NCBI GenBank assembly: GCA_943332105.1
Contig: CALQOD010000021.1
Location: 1-36,051 of the forward strand
DNA length: 36,051 bases
Source of the DNA: Chitinophaga pinensis
Lineage (GTDB): Bacteria; Bacteroidota; Bacteroidia; AKYH767-A; OLB10
Reading direction: 5' to 3'
In this document: positions 9,843-18,487 of the stretch, piece by piece
How the letters are laid out: every line of letters begins with the position of its first letter
How positions within the stretch are numbered: position 1 is the stretch's first letter
The notes under the pieces: model-generated
The model's input: the letters and a program-made list of their open reading frames with translations, nothing else
What the model was told of the DNA's origin: nothing
Database searches by the model: none
Position numbers and translations under genes: made by a program

Positions 9843-10810
9843 GATTGAGTTATAACAATCGATTTAATCTTATCAATATAGTTGCTTAAAATTGTTTCCT
9901 TATTGTAATCACTTTTAACCATATTTATGAGTTCATGGTTGGGAGTTAAATTTCTATTAGAAACAATCTCTTTTACCTTTTCGAAAGCAACGATTACTTC
10001 ATCAATTGTTTTGGCTTGATGAGAATATTTATAGGGAGATGTCATAATTACTTCACACCCAAAACTCATTGCTTCAATAACAGAAACAGGAAATCCTTCA
10101 TGCTCTGCAAGTCTGAAAAATATTGGCGTTTCACGTAAGTGATTTTGAAAACCATCGGAAGGCACCCAACCAAATAATTTTACATTAGCGGGTAATTCTA
10201 CCTCCGAATTTACCACGCCAAACAATTTAAATTCGATGGATGGATATTTTTCTGCTACTGCTTTAAACTGATGAATTCCATAAAACGCCTGACGCTTATC
10301 TGCGATATAAGTCATTGCAGAAATCGAAGAATATTTTTCAATCACGTTTTTCACATCGGCAAATTTAAACGGAACATATTCAGGTTTTAATCCAACAGAG
10401 ATTAGCTCAGTATTCAACCAAGGTGAATCAACAAAGTGAAAAGCACGGTTGATATAATCACGCTTTATAGTTCCATTTTTATATCGCTCCATGGCCAGCA
10501 AGGAATCTGTGCCCTGCCATTGCATAATGAGTTTCTTCTTGAGCTTCAACACTGCATTCAAAGAACCGCTATTATCCGTTACACCATTCATTGATATAAC
10601 AACATCTGCAAAAGGCAATAACAATAAAAATTTTAGTTGTTGCAGTTTTGAATTATAGGTATCACAAAAAACATATTTTGATTTGGAATCAAATCGTCCG
10701 AGATCATCTGCTAGTCGTTTGCTGAACAAGGGTAATCCATTTATTAGTACGAGCATAGACTTATTTGCGAAGGATGTAGGTAGATTTATTAAGTGTTTTC
10801 CGAGATTCAT
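9839..10810 (-). CDS. GT4-like glycosyltransferase
   Basis: This 323-residue protein has the GT-B layout of family 4 glycosyltransferases. The C-terminal half contains FKLFGVV, VKLFGWVPSD and EHEGFPVSVIEAMSFG, in which Glu238 and Glu246 form the E-x7-E motif that binds the nucleotide sugar. It is short for the family because the N-terminal acceptor domain is compact. No signal peptide or clear membrane helix was seen, so it is probably cytosolic or peripheral. Donor and acceptor cannot be predicted. It is encoded opposite the giant Ig-like gene, and the two stop codons share 4 nt (TTAA). A weak -7-like box (AACATTTG, plus-strand 10834-10841) lies 23 nt upstream of its start. Confidence 0.8.
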   Translation of the reverse strand: MNLGKHLINLPTSFANKSMLVLINGLPLFSKRLADDLGRFDSKSKYVFCDTYNSKLQQLKFLLLLPFADVVISMNGVTDNSGSLNAVLKLKKKLIMQWQGTDSLLAMERYKNGTIKRDYINRAFHFVDSPWLNTELISVGLKPEYVPFKFADVKNVIEKYSSISAMTYIADKRQAFYGIHQFKAVAEKYPSIEFKLFGVVNSEVELPANVKLFGWVPSDGFQNHLRETPIFFRLAEHEGFPVSVIEAMSFGCEVIMTSPYKYSHQAKTIDEVIVAFEKVKEIVSNRNLTPNHELINMVKSDYNKETILSNYIDKIKSIVITQS

Positions 10811-10841
10811 TTACTAACTCATAACACTTGATTCAAATGTT

Positions 10842-10876
10842 TTAAGTTTAAAATACTTATTAAAATCTAAACTTAA
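10842..10876. promoter_or_regulatory. 9-bp inverted repeat upstream of the GT4 gene
   Basis: TTAAGTTTA (10842-10850) and TAAACTTAA (10868-10876) are perfect reverse complements separated by 17 nt. The dyad begins 32 nt upstream of the minus-strand glycosyltransferase start, next to its weak -7-like box. It could be an operator or an AT-rich hairpin. It could also be chance in such AT-rich DNA. Confidence 0.3.
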
Positions 10877-10880
10877 TTAC

Positions 10881-10916
10881 ATTTTCAAATTAGCAAATTG
10901 CCAAATTTTCAAATTG
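10881..10916. repeat. CAAATT array with exact 8-bp period
   Basis: Four copies of CAAATT start at 10886, 10894, 10902 and 10910, exactly 8 bp apart, with variable dinucleotide spacers. They lie in the 171-bp noncoding stretch between two minus-strand genes (10811-10981). They may belong to a dispersed intergenic repeat or to a phased AT-rich element; the window holds no second copy that I noticed. Confidence 0.6.
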
Positions 10917-10981
10917 ATAATGTGGCCCCCTTTCGAATTAAAGTTTGTCCTCTACTAATAATTATTTTTTCAATCGATGAA

Positions 10982-11932
10982 TTACTGTTTTACCAATCGA
11001 ATTGCGCCCATTGGACTATCAACTACACTCAGATAGTAAACACCACTTGGAAACTCTGTCAAGTCAACTCTAAAGTCATTACTATTAATCATGCCTTCGC
11101 TCATTTTTTTACCTTCTACATTAGTAATGATATACATTTTATTTTCTCCAAGATCTAATTTGATAGAAACAGTATTCTTTGTAGGATTTGGATAAATGAT
11201 TGTTTGATTTTTATCCTGATTACTTATTCCTGTTGTTGTTTGTGAATTAAACAAAGCTGTTACCTCTGTTTGCGTTAACGAACGATTCCAGATTCCGATA
11301 TCATCAAATACACCTGCATAATAATTTCCACTAGGACCTCTTCCTATCCATAATGGTTGATTAACAGCGGATGATCCTGTTCCAGTAAATGTAGTGCTAT
11401 CAATCAAAACTCCATCACGATACAACTTCATTTTAGTATTTGAATAAGTACCTACTAAATGCATCCATGCACCAATTGTATCAGTAGAATTTAACCAAGT
11501 CCATGCTGATTGTTGTTTACATGCACCAAACTGAACACCGACACCACCTTGAATATTTGATATAAAGTTTCCTGAATTAAGATTACCCGACATGATCACA
11601 ACTCCCGAAGATGGCTGCACGCTTTTTTTCACCCATAAAGAATAGGTAAAAGCACCCGATTGCGAAAAGGTAAAAGTTGGAGTTGACAATTGCATCCATT
11701 GACTACCTAGACCATCAACATATGCAGCAGCATTCAAATTTCCAAAACGATCAGGAACGAACGTAGCTCCATAATTCGCTAATGTATTTAAAGATGCATT
11801 ATTCGCGTTTGCCCCGCTATTATTGAAGTTATACCATCCTAGAAGTCCTGTAGTAGGAACATACGATGGAACTTGTGCAAATAAAATATTAGTTGCGAAT
11901 AGTGCAATAAGAGTAAGTAGTTGTTTTTTCAT
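10982..11932 (-). CDS. Secreted LamG-like (concanavalin A fold) protein with T9SS sorting domain
   Basis: The 316-residue product has a signal peptide (residues 1-19, ending LFAQ). A LamG/concanavalin A-like jelly-roll domain spans about residues 28-232: GLLGWYNFNN at its start, FTYSLWVKK, WMHLVGTYSNTKMKLYRDGVLID in the middle, and FDDIGIWNRSLTQTEVTALF at its end. This pattern is typical of LamG_3 domains. The C-terminus is a canonical T9SS type A domain (IIYPNPTKNTVSI ... FPSGVYYLSVV ... AIRLVKQ). It is probably a surface or secreted carbohydrate- or protein-binding protein, with no catalytic motif seen. It sits 57 nt downstream of the pentapeptide-repeat gene on the same strand. No clear promoter or terminator was identified. 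Confidence 0.85.
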   Translation of the reverse strand: MKKQLLTLIALFATNILFAQVPSYVPTTGLLGWYNFNNSGANANNASLNTLANYGATFVPDRFGNLNAAAYVDGLGSQWMQLSTPTFTFSQSGAFTYSLWVKKSVQPSSGVVIMSGNLNSGNFISNIQGGVGVQFGACKQQSAWTWLNSTDTIGAWMHLVGTYSNTKMKLYRDGVLIDSTTFTGTGSSAVNQPLWIGRGPSGNYYAGVFDDIGIWNRSLTQTEVTALFNSQTTTGISNQDKNQTIIYPNPTKNTVSIKLDLGENKMYIITNVEGKKMSEGMINSNDFRVDLTEFPSGVYYLSVVDSPMGAIRLVKQ

Positions 11933-11989
11933 AATAATAGATTTGAGATTATAAAAATAAAAAAATATTTTAATTAAATGTGTAGATTT

Positions 11990-12553
11990 TTATTTTTCTA
12001 TTAAAACATCATATTTGGCTAACAAACCCACAACACCATCGATTGAAAACTTTGCCTTTTTCACTCGATTACTTTCTAGATCTATATAATAATTATAAGA
12101 TGTTCGGAAGTCTGCTTTTTCAAGTATTGTTCGATCAAAAATGGCCTGGATTAAATTGCAATTATCAAACACTGCAGCTGTTAAGTCGGCCTCTGCAAAA
12201 TCTACATCTTGCAGCTGTGAATTTTTGAAAATCGTTTTTGTAATGGTTGTTTTATAAAAGGAAGAATGATTAAGCTGACAATTATCAAACGAAAATGAAA
12301 GTCCGAATTCATTGCAAATATCGAATCGTAGTCCGAGCATTTTACAATCCTTGAATTGCACATCCCTAAAAGCAGTCTTATTCAATTTTGTTAAACTAAT
12401 GTCACAAGCATTAAACTTACAGCTGACAAAACTAAATTGAGACAAATCGTTATTTGAAAAATTACAATTATTAAAATTACAATTATCATATTCCCCGATT
12501 ACCAACACATCGATTTTGTCAAAGACTTTATCCTGTACAAAAAGTTGTTCCAT
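11990..12553 (-). CDS. Pentapeptide-repeat protein
   Basis: The 187-residue protein is built largely of five-residue units with a central Phe or Leu, such as CNFNN, CNFSN, CKFNA, VQFKD, VDFAE, ADLTA, AVFDN, CNLIQ and ADFRT. These form a right-handed quadrilateral beta-helix in this family. There is no signal peptide. Some relatives (the Qnr/MfpA group) protect DNA gyrase, but most have no known function, and nothing here specifies one. The C-terminal ~30 residues (after ADFRT) are non-repetitive and may cap the helix. No TAnnTTTG box was found upstream. Confidence 0.85.
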   Translation of the reverse strand: MEQLFVQDKVFDKIDVLVIGEYDNCNFNNCNFSNNDLSQFSFVSCKFNACDISLTKLNKTAFRDVQFKDCKMLGLRFDICNEFGLSFSFDNCQLNHSSFYKTTITKTIFKNSQLQDVDFAEADLTAAVFDNCNLIQAIFDRTILEKADFRTSYNYYIDLESNRVKKAKFSIDGVVGLLAKYDVLIEK

Positions 12554-12606
12554 TTGTTTAATTACATTAAAATTGATTGAATATTGATTTTATCAAGAGA
12601 AAATAA

Positions 12607-13197
12607 TTATAATAACACTTGCCCTCCTACTACACTCACATACCTTCTTAACTCTTCGAAATACTTATTAAACTCCTGATCAAAATCAGCGTAGTATCTA
12701 TCTAAGTAAATAGCAGCTTCATCCATACGTGAATCAAACTTTGTTCTCTTCGACATACCCGTGAGTGTTTTATTTATTCCTGCCACCGTTTTATAATTCA
12801 TCAACCAGTTTTGAGGAATCATATATTCAATCATCTGCTGCGTGCGCAAGGGCAATCGATGATGATTATCGTTTAATAACGAGTAAAAGTTATTTGCATA
12901 AACCGACAACTCTTCGTGATGATATTGTTCCCAATTAATAGCTAAGTAATGATCGTAAAAAACATCAACGATCACTGGTGAATATTTTCCAAACTCACTG
13001 CGCAACCTTATTTTACTTTGCTCAACTACTTTATGAGTATCGGTAAATTCATCAATCATGCGATGCAGTTTAATACCTTTTACAATCTCCTCATCAAAGA
13101 GCTCAATTTGCTTTCCTTTTACATGATCGGCAATAAAATTTCCAATCATAATTTCATGATTATTCCCACTTAAATAAAGGTGAGCTAAATAGTTCAT
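12607..13197 (-). CDS. acpH: Acyl carrier protein phosphodiesterase (AcpH/DUF479 family)
   Basis: AcpH hydrolyses the 4'-phosphopantetheine arm from holo-ACP, giving apo-ACP. The 196-residue length and the N-terminus MNYLAHLYLS match the family start closely. GNFIADHVKG, KLHRMIDEFTD and VDVFYDHYLA follow, with His/Asp residues typical of its HD-like metal site. Because the family normally begins at MN(F/Y)LAH, the start at 13197 is well supported. It lies only 5 nt beyond the T-tract of the terminator that follows gcvP, leaving almost no room for a promoter of its own. There is no Shine-Dalgarno sequence. Confidence 0.9.
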   Translation of the reverse strand: MNYLAHLYLSGNNHEIMIGNFIADHVKGKQIELFDEEIVKGIKLHRMIDEFTDTHKVVEQSKIRLRSEFGKYSPVIVDVFYDHYLAINWEQYHHEELSVYANNFYSLLNDNHHRLPLRTQQMIEYMIPQNWLMNYKTVAGINKTLTGMSKRTKFDSRMDEAAIYLDRYYADFDQEFNKYFEELRRYVSVVGGQVLL

Positions 13198-13202
13198 GCG
13201 TT

Positions 13203-13235
13203 AAAAAAAGTCCCGAGGTAAAACTCGGGACTTTT
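13203..13235 (-). terminator. Strong hairpin terminator downstream of gcvP
   Basis: AAAAGTCCCGAG (13206-13217) and CTCGGGACTTTT (13224-13235) form a perfect 12-bp stem with a 6-nt loop. On the minus strand the hairpin is followed by a run of seven T residues, so it should stop the gcvP transcript. The tract ends 5 nt before the acpH start codon. Confidence 0.9.
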
Positions 13236-13247
13236 CATATTTTATTA

Positions 13248-16118
13248 TTAAGATTCTACTTCTTCGTATGAACTTATATCGGGACATGTACAAACGAGAT
13301 TACGATCTCCATATGCATTGTCTACGCGCTTCACAGTAGGCCAGAATTTATTCTCCGACAACCAAGATGCTGGATAAGCAGCTTGCTTTCTGGTGTAAGG
13401 ATAATTCCAATTGTCAGAAGTTAATTCTTCTGCTGTATGTGGTGCATTTACTAATACGTTATTGTGCTTATCACCTTCTCCATTTTCAAGAGCGCGAATT
13501 TCGTCACGAATAGAAATCATAGCATCGCAGAAACGATCTAACTCAGACTTTGACTCACTCTCGGTAGGCTCAACCATTAAAGTCCCAGCTACTGGGAATG
13601 CTACCGTTGGCGCATGGAAACCATAATCAATTAAACGCTTTGCAATATCACCTGCTTCAATTCCTGCAGATTGTTTAAATGCTCTGCAATCTAAAATCAT
13701 TTCATGCGCACAATGTCCGTGATTACCTTTGTATAATATCGGATAATGTCCTTCTAAACGCACCTTCATATAATTCGCATTCAGAATTGCATATTTAGTT
13801 GCATCAGTCACACCCTTGCTTCCTAACATTTTGATATAACCATAACTGATTAATAATATTGATGCACTACCCCAAGGAGCTCCACTAACTGCTGTGCCTA
13901 TACGCTCTTTGCTGATATTGATTATCGAATGATTAGAAAGGTAAGGTGCTAAATGACTTCTCACTCCTATAGGGCCCATTCCAGGGCCACCGCCGCCGTG
14001 CGGAATTGCAAATGTTTTATGTAAGTTTAAATGGCAAACGTCAGCTCCTATCATCCCAGGACTAGTTAAACCAACTTGAGCATTCATATTAGCGCCATCC
14101 ATATAAACCTGACCACCATTATCATGAATGATTTGTGTTAGTTCGCGAATACCTTCTTCATATACACCATGTGTACTTGGGTAAGTAACCATCAAGGCAG
14201 CTAAATTATCTTTATGCTTCTCTACTTTTTCTTTCAGATCTGCAATATCCACATTACCATGCTCGTCACATTTCGTAACTACTACATTCCAACCAGCCAT
14301 TACTGCCGATGCAGGATTAGTACCATGCGCGCTCTGAGGGATTAAAACAATATTACGATGACCTTCCCCCTTTGCTTGCAAATAACCTCTGATAGCCATA
14401 AGTCCTGCATATTCACCTTGCGCACCTGAGTTAGGTTGCAACGAAATTGCATCAAACCCTGTAATATCACATAAATAATTCTCCAATTCCTTTATTATAT
14501 ACTGGTACCCTTGTGTTTGATCCAATGGAGCAAAAGGATGAATGCTGTTCCACAATGGCCAGCTTAAAGGTATCATTTCACTTGTAGCGTTTAGTTTCAT
14601 TGTACATGAACCCAATGCAATCATTGAATGATTTAATGCAAGGTCTTTATTCTCTAAATGCTTTATGTAACGTAACATGTTCGTTTCACTTCTGTATTTA
14701 TTGAAAACAATATTCGTCAAAATAGCAGATTTTCTAGTTAAAAAATAGTCGCTATTGATAATACTTTCATTTGTGGATGCAAATTCAGCATCACTTCCAT
14801 TAGCATTTGCAAAAGCAGCTACAATGTCTTTTAAATCATTATTTGTAGTCGTTTCGTCTAGCGCAATAACAATTGCATCATCTTCATATCTAAAATTAAT
14901 TCCCTTTGCAAGCGCATTTGCTTTTATCGTAGCTGCCATACCGTTAGCCACAACTGTAATGGTATCAAAATATGCCTCATGTGCAATTTCGTATCCGGCA
15001 TTAGTAAGAGCATTTGCAAGATTACATGCTTTTTTATGTACTGAAGATGCTATATCTTTAATTCCTTCTGAACCATGATACACTGCATACATCGATGCCA
15101 TTACCGCTAATAATACCTGAGCAGTACAAATATTTGATGTTGCCTTATCACGCTTTATATGCTGCTCACGTGTTTGTAGTGCCATTCGCAAAGCAGGTTT
15201 ACCAGCCGCATCAACACTTAAACCGATAATTCTTCCAGGAATATCTCTTTTATAATCTTCCTTAGTTGCAAAGAAGGCTGCATGAGGTCCGCCATAGCCC
15301 ATTGGAACGCCAAAGCGCTGAGAGTTTCCCACAACAACATCTGCACCCCACTCGCCCGGTGGCGTTAACAATACCAGTGATAATATATCAGCTGCAACAA
15401 CAATCCTAATGTTTTTTGTTTTGCATTTAGCAGCAAACCCACTATAATCATAAATTGCCCCATTCTTACCAGGGTATTGAAGTATTACTCCGTAAAAATC
15501 ATCATCAAAATTAAATGTGGAATAATCCCCAAACTCTAACTCAATTCCTATAGGCTCTGCTCGCGTTTTTAATACATCTACAGTTTGAGGAAAAACTTCG
15601 TTGGAAACAAAAAACTTAACTGCATTATTCTTTACTTGCTCTTTACTTCTTGTATGAAATAACATCGTCATTCCTTCTGCTGCTGCTGTAGATTCATCAA
15701 GCAAAGAAGCATTTGCCATTGGCAAGCCCGTTAAATCAGAAATGATGGTCTGAAAATTAAGTAAAGCTTCTAATCTTCCTTGAGCTATCTCAGCCTGATA
15801 AGGTGTATATGCAGTATACCAACCTGGATTTTCTAGAACATTTCGCAAAATTACAGGAGGTGTTACAGTACCATAATAACCTAATCCGATATATGTACGA
15901 AACATTTTGTTTTTAGCCGCCAGCTTTCTTAAACTATTAATATATGTGGTTTCATCAACAGCTTCGCCAATTGATAATCTCTCTTTCAAACGAATATCAG
16001 ATGGTATAATTTGATTTATTAATTCATCAATTGAATTAACTCCAATTAATTTTAACATTTCTGCTGTTTCCTGCTTGTCTGGTCCAATGTGACGATCGGA
16101 AAATGAATAAAGTGACAT
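13248..16118 (-). CDS. gcvP: Glycine dehydrogenase (decarboxylating), P-protein of the glycine cleavage system
   Basis: GcvP decarboxylates glycine with pyridoxal phosphate and transfers the aminomethyl group to the lipoyl arm of the H protein. At 956 residues it is the single-chain form with both halves fused, close to the usual length. The PLP lysine is Lys701 in [25 protein letters not shown] near the N-terminus, [20 protein letters not shown] and [12 protein letters not shown] are further family signatures. The other glycine cleavage genes are not in the window, so gcvP stands apart, as in many Bacteroidota. A -7 box (TAAATTTG) lies 18 nt before the start. No glycine riboswitch was seen upstream. 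Confidence 0.97.
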   Translation of the reverse strand: MSLYSFSDRHIGPDKQETAEMLKLIGVNSIDELINQIIPSDIRLKERLSIGEAVDETTYINSLRKLAAKNKMFRTYIGLGYYGTVTPPVILRNVLENPGWYTAYTPYQAEIAQGRLEALLNFQTIISDLTGLPMANASLLDESTAAAEGMTMLFHTRSKEQVKNNAVKFFVSNEVFPQTVDVLKTRAEPIGIELEFGDYSTFNFDDDFYGVILQYPGKNGAIYDYSGFAAKCKTKNIRIVVAADILSLVLLTPPGEWGADVVVGNSQRFGVPMGYGGPHAAFFATKEDYKRDIPGRIIGLSVDAAGKPALRMALQTREQHIKRDKATSNICTAQVLLAVMASMYAVYHGSEGIKDIASSVHKKACNLANALTNAGYEIAHEAYFDTITVVANGMAATIKANALAKGINFRYEDDAIVIALDETTTNNDLKDIVAAFANANGSDAEFASTNESIINSDYFLTRKSAILTNIVFNKYRSETNMLRYIKHLENKDLALNHSMIALGSCTMKLNATSEMIPLSWPLWNSIHPFAPLDQTQGYQYIIKELENYLCDITGFDAISLQPNSGAQGEYAGLMAIRGYLQAKGEGHRNIVLIPQSAHGTNPASAVMAGWNVVVTKCDEHGNVDIADLKEKVEKHKDNLAALMVTYPSTHGVYEEGIRELTQIIHDNGGQVYMDGANMNAQVGLTSPGMIGADVCHLNLHKTFAIPHGGGGPGMGPIGVRSHLAPYLSNHSIINISKERIGTAVSGAPWGSASILLISYGYIKMLGSKGVTDATKYAILNANYMKVRLEGHYPILYKGNHGHCAHEMILDCRAFKQSAGIEAGDIAKRLIDYGFHAPTVAFPVAGTLMVEPTESESKSELDRFCDAMISIRDEIRALENGEGDKHNNVLVNAPHTAEELTSDNWNYPYTRKQAAYPASWLSENKFWPTVKRVDNAYGDRNLVCTCPDISSYEEVES

Positions 16119-16136
16119 AGTGAGTATTTAAGTTTG

Positions 16137-16144
16137 CAAATTTA
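16137..16144 (-). promoter_or_regulatory. Bacteroidota -7 box upstream of gcvP
   Basis: On the minus strand this reads TAAATTTG, an exact match to TAnnTTTG, 18 nt before the gcvP ATG. No convincing -33 TTG was found at the usual distance. Confidence 0.55.
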
Positions 16145-16337
16145 TAAAATGCATGCTTGAATTTTCATGTTTAGGGGCTCGAAATACAAAAATATTTGTA
16201 TTTAAATGAGCTGATTTTCAAGGCCCAATGGTTTAATCTTAAAAATATAACGCAATAACGCCCTTTTATTAAAAATACTTAGCTGAAAACTTCTTGATTT
16301 ATCCCACTAAAATAGTAATTAACCTTTAGATATTATG

Positions 16338-16345
16338 TAGTTTTG
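16338..16345 (+). promoter_or_regulatory. Bacteroidota -7 box abutting the 16349 start codon
   Basis: TAGTTTTG fits TAnnTTTG and lies just 3 nt before the ATG at 16349. The in-frame TTG at 16343 lies inside this box, so it is not a plausible start codon. The arrangement predicts a leaderless mRNA. Confidence 0.55.
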
Positions 16346-16348
16346 ATT

Positions 16349-16945
16349 ATGATAAAAAAGTCGATTTATGTACTAATATGCTGTTTTTTATTGGGAATTG
16401 CTACCATCAGTGCCCAGCAAAAAATAACTTTGTTAAACGGAGAAGAAATAAATGTCACATCGTATTCTATTGGAGAGATGTTTGTTAATTACAAACTGAC
16501 AGGCGATTCACCAAAAAAACTTCGAATAGTTGATAAATATGATGTATTCTCAGTAACAAATACAGATAACAAGGAAGTGGTACTATACAAACCTGCAGAC
16601 AGTTTAGACTTCACAATTGACGAGGCAAAGGTTTATATGGAAGGTGAAAGAGCGGCTACAAAACACTTCGACAAATCGGGGTCTAGTATTTCATCTATTT
16701 ATGTTGGAGCGGCTTCAGGATTTTTAGGTTTTTATTCTATACCCTTACCCTTTCTTTACAGTATGACATTAGGTCGTAAAAATCCCAAACAACTACCAGC
16801 CGAATTCAAAAGTTATGAAGGCAACGAAGCGTTTCGATTAGGATATAATAGAGAGGCGAGAAATATTAAGCTTAAACAAAGTTTGAAATTCGGTTATGTT
16901 AGCTTAGGAATCAGTCTTACGATGCTTGTATTTTTGACGAAGTAA
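16349..16945 (+). CDS. Exported protein of unknown function with C-terminal membrane segments
   Basis: I do not recognise a named family. The 198-residue product begins with a signal peptide (MIKKSIYVLICCFLLGIATISAQQ). A region resembling small Bacteroidota exported proteins that start KITLLNGEEI follows. Two hydrophobic stretches come later: about residues 115-135 (IYVGAASGFLGFYSIPLPFLYSM) and the extreme C-terminus (YVSLGISLTMLVFL). Between them is a polar segment rich in Lys, Glu and Arg. It may be a periplasmic or membrane-associated envelope protein. The start at 16349 is chosen because an upstream in-frame TTG overlaps the -7 box. It is followed after 7 nt by the UbiA-like gene, so the two are probably cotranscribed. 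Confidence 0.7.
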   Translation: MIKKSIYVLICCFLLGIATISAQQKITLLNGEEINVTSYSIGEMFVNYKLTGDSPKKLRIVDKYDVFSVTNTDNKEVVLYKPADSLDFTIDEAKVYMEGERAATKHFDKSGSSISSIYVGAASGFLGFYSIPLPFLYSMTLGRKNPKQLPAEFKSYEGNEAFRLGYNREARNIKLKQSLKFGYVSLGISLTMLVFLTK

Positions 16946-16952
16946 GTCATTG

Positions 16953-17762
16953 ATGAAAATCAACAAAGCTATTCACCATTTATTACTTGGTATAACCGCC
17001 GCCTTTTTCTTTGCTCCCTCGTTATCTGCTTCAAATAGCGAGAATACCTTTCCAGCCTTAATGTCGGTATTCATTGGAACTCTTTTAATTTATCGACTAT
17101 CCGTTTGGGTACCTATACTAAGTTTCAAGAATCCTTATTTAATGTTTGAAACTAACCCCACCATTTATGAGTTTTTATTTTATTTTGTTTTGATTCTTTT
17201 CTGTTATTTATTATTAAAGATTAAAACGATAATACTTTTTAGTAGTTGGGGAATTTTATCCATTGCTTATTTCACAAATATTAAAATCGGTTCTTTTGAA
17301 TTTAAAGGATTAAGAAGTGTTCCCATTGTAAAAACTATTCACCTTGCATTACTATGGACTATCATCGGATTCTTATTCCAACTAAATGAATTAGGCTGCA
17401 ACCTAGCACTCGTAAAAATTGTATTTATACGATTTTTAATGATTTTTTTGATCTGCTTAGGAGTAGATTTAAGAGATATTCAAAAAGATTTGCAAGCGAA
17501 AACCACAACCCTGGCAACATTAATTGGCTTTAAAAATCTGAAAGCAATAATGCTGCTATTGAATTTAAGCTTAATAGTTTTTTTATCCTTGAACTTTATT
17601 GATAATAAAATTGAATTGCTAATAGCAACTATCCTTATGCTGTGTACTTTATATTTGAAAGCACATAGCAAGTCAGCAACTTTTACAATATTAATGGATG
17701 GCACTTTATTTATTTACTCATTATTGATTTTAATTTCGGATTTTACGAAAAATCTGACTTAA
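16953..17762 (+). CDS. UbiA-like membrane protein with incomplete active-site motifs
   Basis: The 269-residue product is an integral membrane protein with about eight or nine hydrophobic helices. Residues 172-179 (DLRDIQKD), followed by TTTLATLIGFK, match the second Asp-rich motif of UbiA-family prenyltransferases, enzymes that join prenyl diphosphates to aromatic or other acceptors. The first Asp-rich motif (NDxxDxxxD), expected after the second helix, is not visible; the equivalent stretch (around residues 47-65) has no aspartate. It may therefore be a divergent or non-catalytic member. Start at ATG 16953, because the in-frame TTG just before it is less likely. It lies 7 nt after the preceding stop, and its own stop overlaps the promoter box of the next gene. 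Confidence 0.7.
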   Translation: MKINKAIHHLLLGITAAFFFAPSLSASNSENTFPALMSVFIGTLLIYRLSVWVPILSFKNPYLMFETNPTIYEFLFYFVLILFCYLLLKIKTIILFSSWGILSIAYFTNIKIGSFEFKGLRSVPIVKTIHLALLWTIIGFLFQLNELGCNLALVKIVFIRFLMIFLICLGVDLRDIQKDLQAKTTTLATLIGFKNLKAIMLLLNLSLIVFLSLNFIDNKIELLIATILMLCTLYLKAHSKSATFTILMDGTLFIYSLLILISDFTKNLT

Positions 17763-17767
17763 ATTTG
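17760..17767 (+). promoter_or_regulatory. Bacteroidota -7 box overlapping the UbiA-like stop codon
   Basis: TAAATTTG overlaps the TAA of the upstream gene and ends 4 nt before the ATG at 17772. This gives the downstream gene its own probable leaderless promoter inside an apparent operon. Confidence 0.5.
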
Positions 17768-17771
17768 TACA

Positions 17772-18455
17772 ATGAAATTGAAATCAGCTTTAGCGCTCTC
17801 AATCCTTTTATTTGATTTATTTTATGGTGCCTATTTGCATGCAGAAACACCAGTGGAAATCTTTAAAAAGGGAGAAAACAAAAAAAAGATTCGACCATTT
17901 TTTCAATTAGACAGCTATTATTCTTTTATTGGTAATGAGCAAGCAGATGTGCAAGGATTCAAAGCGGGTATTGAGCTTAATCAGAAATGGCGATTTGGCG
18001 TTGGATATAACAAAATCAAGTCAGACATTATTGAATGGAAACTACTTCCTGAGGAGGAAAGATCTTATTCTGATACAAATCGTGTAAAAAGTCAGCTTTA
18101 CCTAAATTACTATCCCGTTCTTGCCGAATATGTTTTTTATAATAAAGATCCCTGGCAAGTTTCTCTTCCATTTACTCTAGGATACGGCAACTCCTACTTC
18201 AGCTACTACGATAAGAATAATAATAGTCGAAAAATTTTTAATCATTCGATTTTAATTACCGAGCTAGGCATAACCGGCCAGGTAAAAGTTTTTAAATGGA
18301 TTGGACTTGGTATAGGTATTGGCTACAGATACCTACTTATTAATAATCCCGAAATTGTTACAAAAGTTAGCTCTCCAATATATTCAATCAGAATAAAAAT
18401 TTTTCCTGGAGCTGTTATCAAAACATTCTTTCCAAACTTAAGTGGAGATTGGTAA
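17772..18455 (+). CDS. Putative outer-membrane beta-barrel protein
   Basis: The 227-residue product starts with a signal peptide (about residues 1-24, ending HAE). The rest is rich in alternating hydrophobic and aromatic strands, such as FFQLDSYYSFIG, AGIELNQKWRFGVGY, SLPFTLGYGNSYFSYY and GLGIGIGYRYLL. These strands suggest a small beta-barrel similar to the loosely defined outer-membrane beta-barrel families of Bacteroidota. No named family was recognised. The C-terminus (SGDW) does not end in the usual aromatic OMP signature followed by stop, apart from the final Trp. It has a -7 box 4 nt before its start and lies 32 nt upstream of the dCMP deaminase gene. Confidence 0.6.
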   Translation: MKLKSALALSILLFDLFYGAYLHAETPVEIFKKGENKKKIRPFFQLDSYYSFIGNEQADVQGFKAGIELNQKWRFGVGYNKIKSDIIEWKLLPEEERSYSDTNRVKSQLYLNYYPVLAEYVFYNKDPWQVSLPFTLGYGNSYFSYYDKNNNSRKIFNHSILITELGITGQVKVFKWIGLGIGIGYRYLLINNPEIVTKVSSPIYSIRIKIFPGAVIKTFFPNLSGDW

Positions 18456-18475
18456 AAGCACTGCTTAACAATTAT

Positions 18476-18483
18476 TATCTTTG
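18476..18483 (+). promoter_or_regulatory. Bacteroidota -7 box abutting the dCMP deaminase start
   Basis: TATCTTTG fits TAnnTTTG and ends 4 nt before the ATG at 18488. A TTG at 18449-18451 lies 24 nt upstream of the box, slightly long for a -33 element. A leaderless transcript is predicted for the three-gene operon that follows. Confidence 0.55.
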
Positions 18484-18487
18484 AGAC

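Noticed and set aside
10898-11158. Plus-strand open frame of 86 codons overlapping the LamG-like gene end
   Set aside because: Most of it is antisense to the T9SS sorting domain, and its start lies in the CAAATT array. No family resemblance or promoter was seen.
14755-15078. Plus-strand open frame of 107 codons inside gcvP
   Set aside because: It lies wholly antisense to conserved GcvP coding sequence, has a low-complexity Ser/Ala/Ile composition typical of a mirrored frame, and has no promoter box.
16119-16337. Possible glycine riboswitch upstream of gcvP
   Set aside because: The -7 box is only 18 nt from the gcvP start, leaving no leader long enough for a riboswitch, and no paired GC-rich core was seen.
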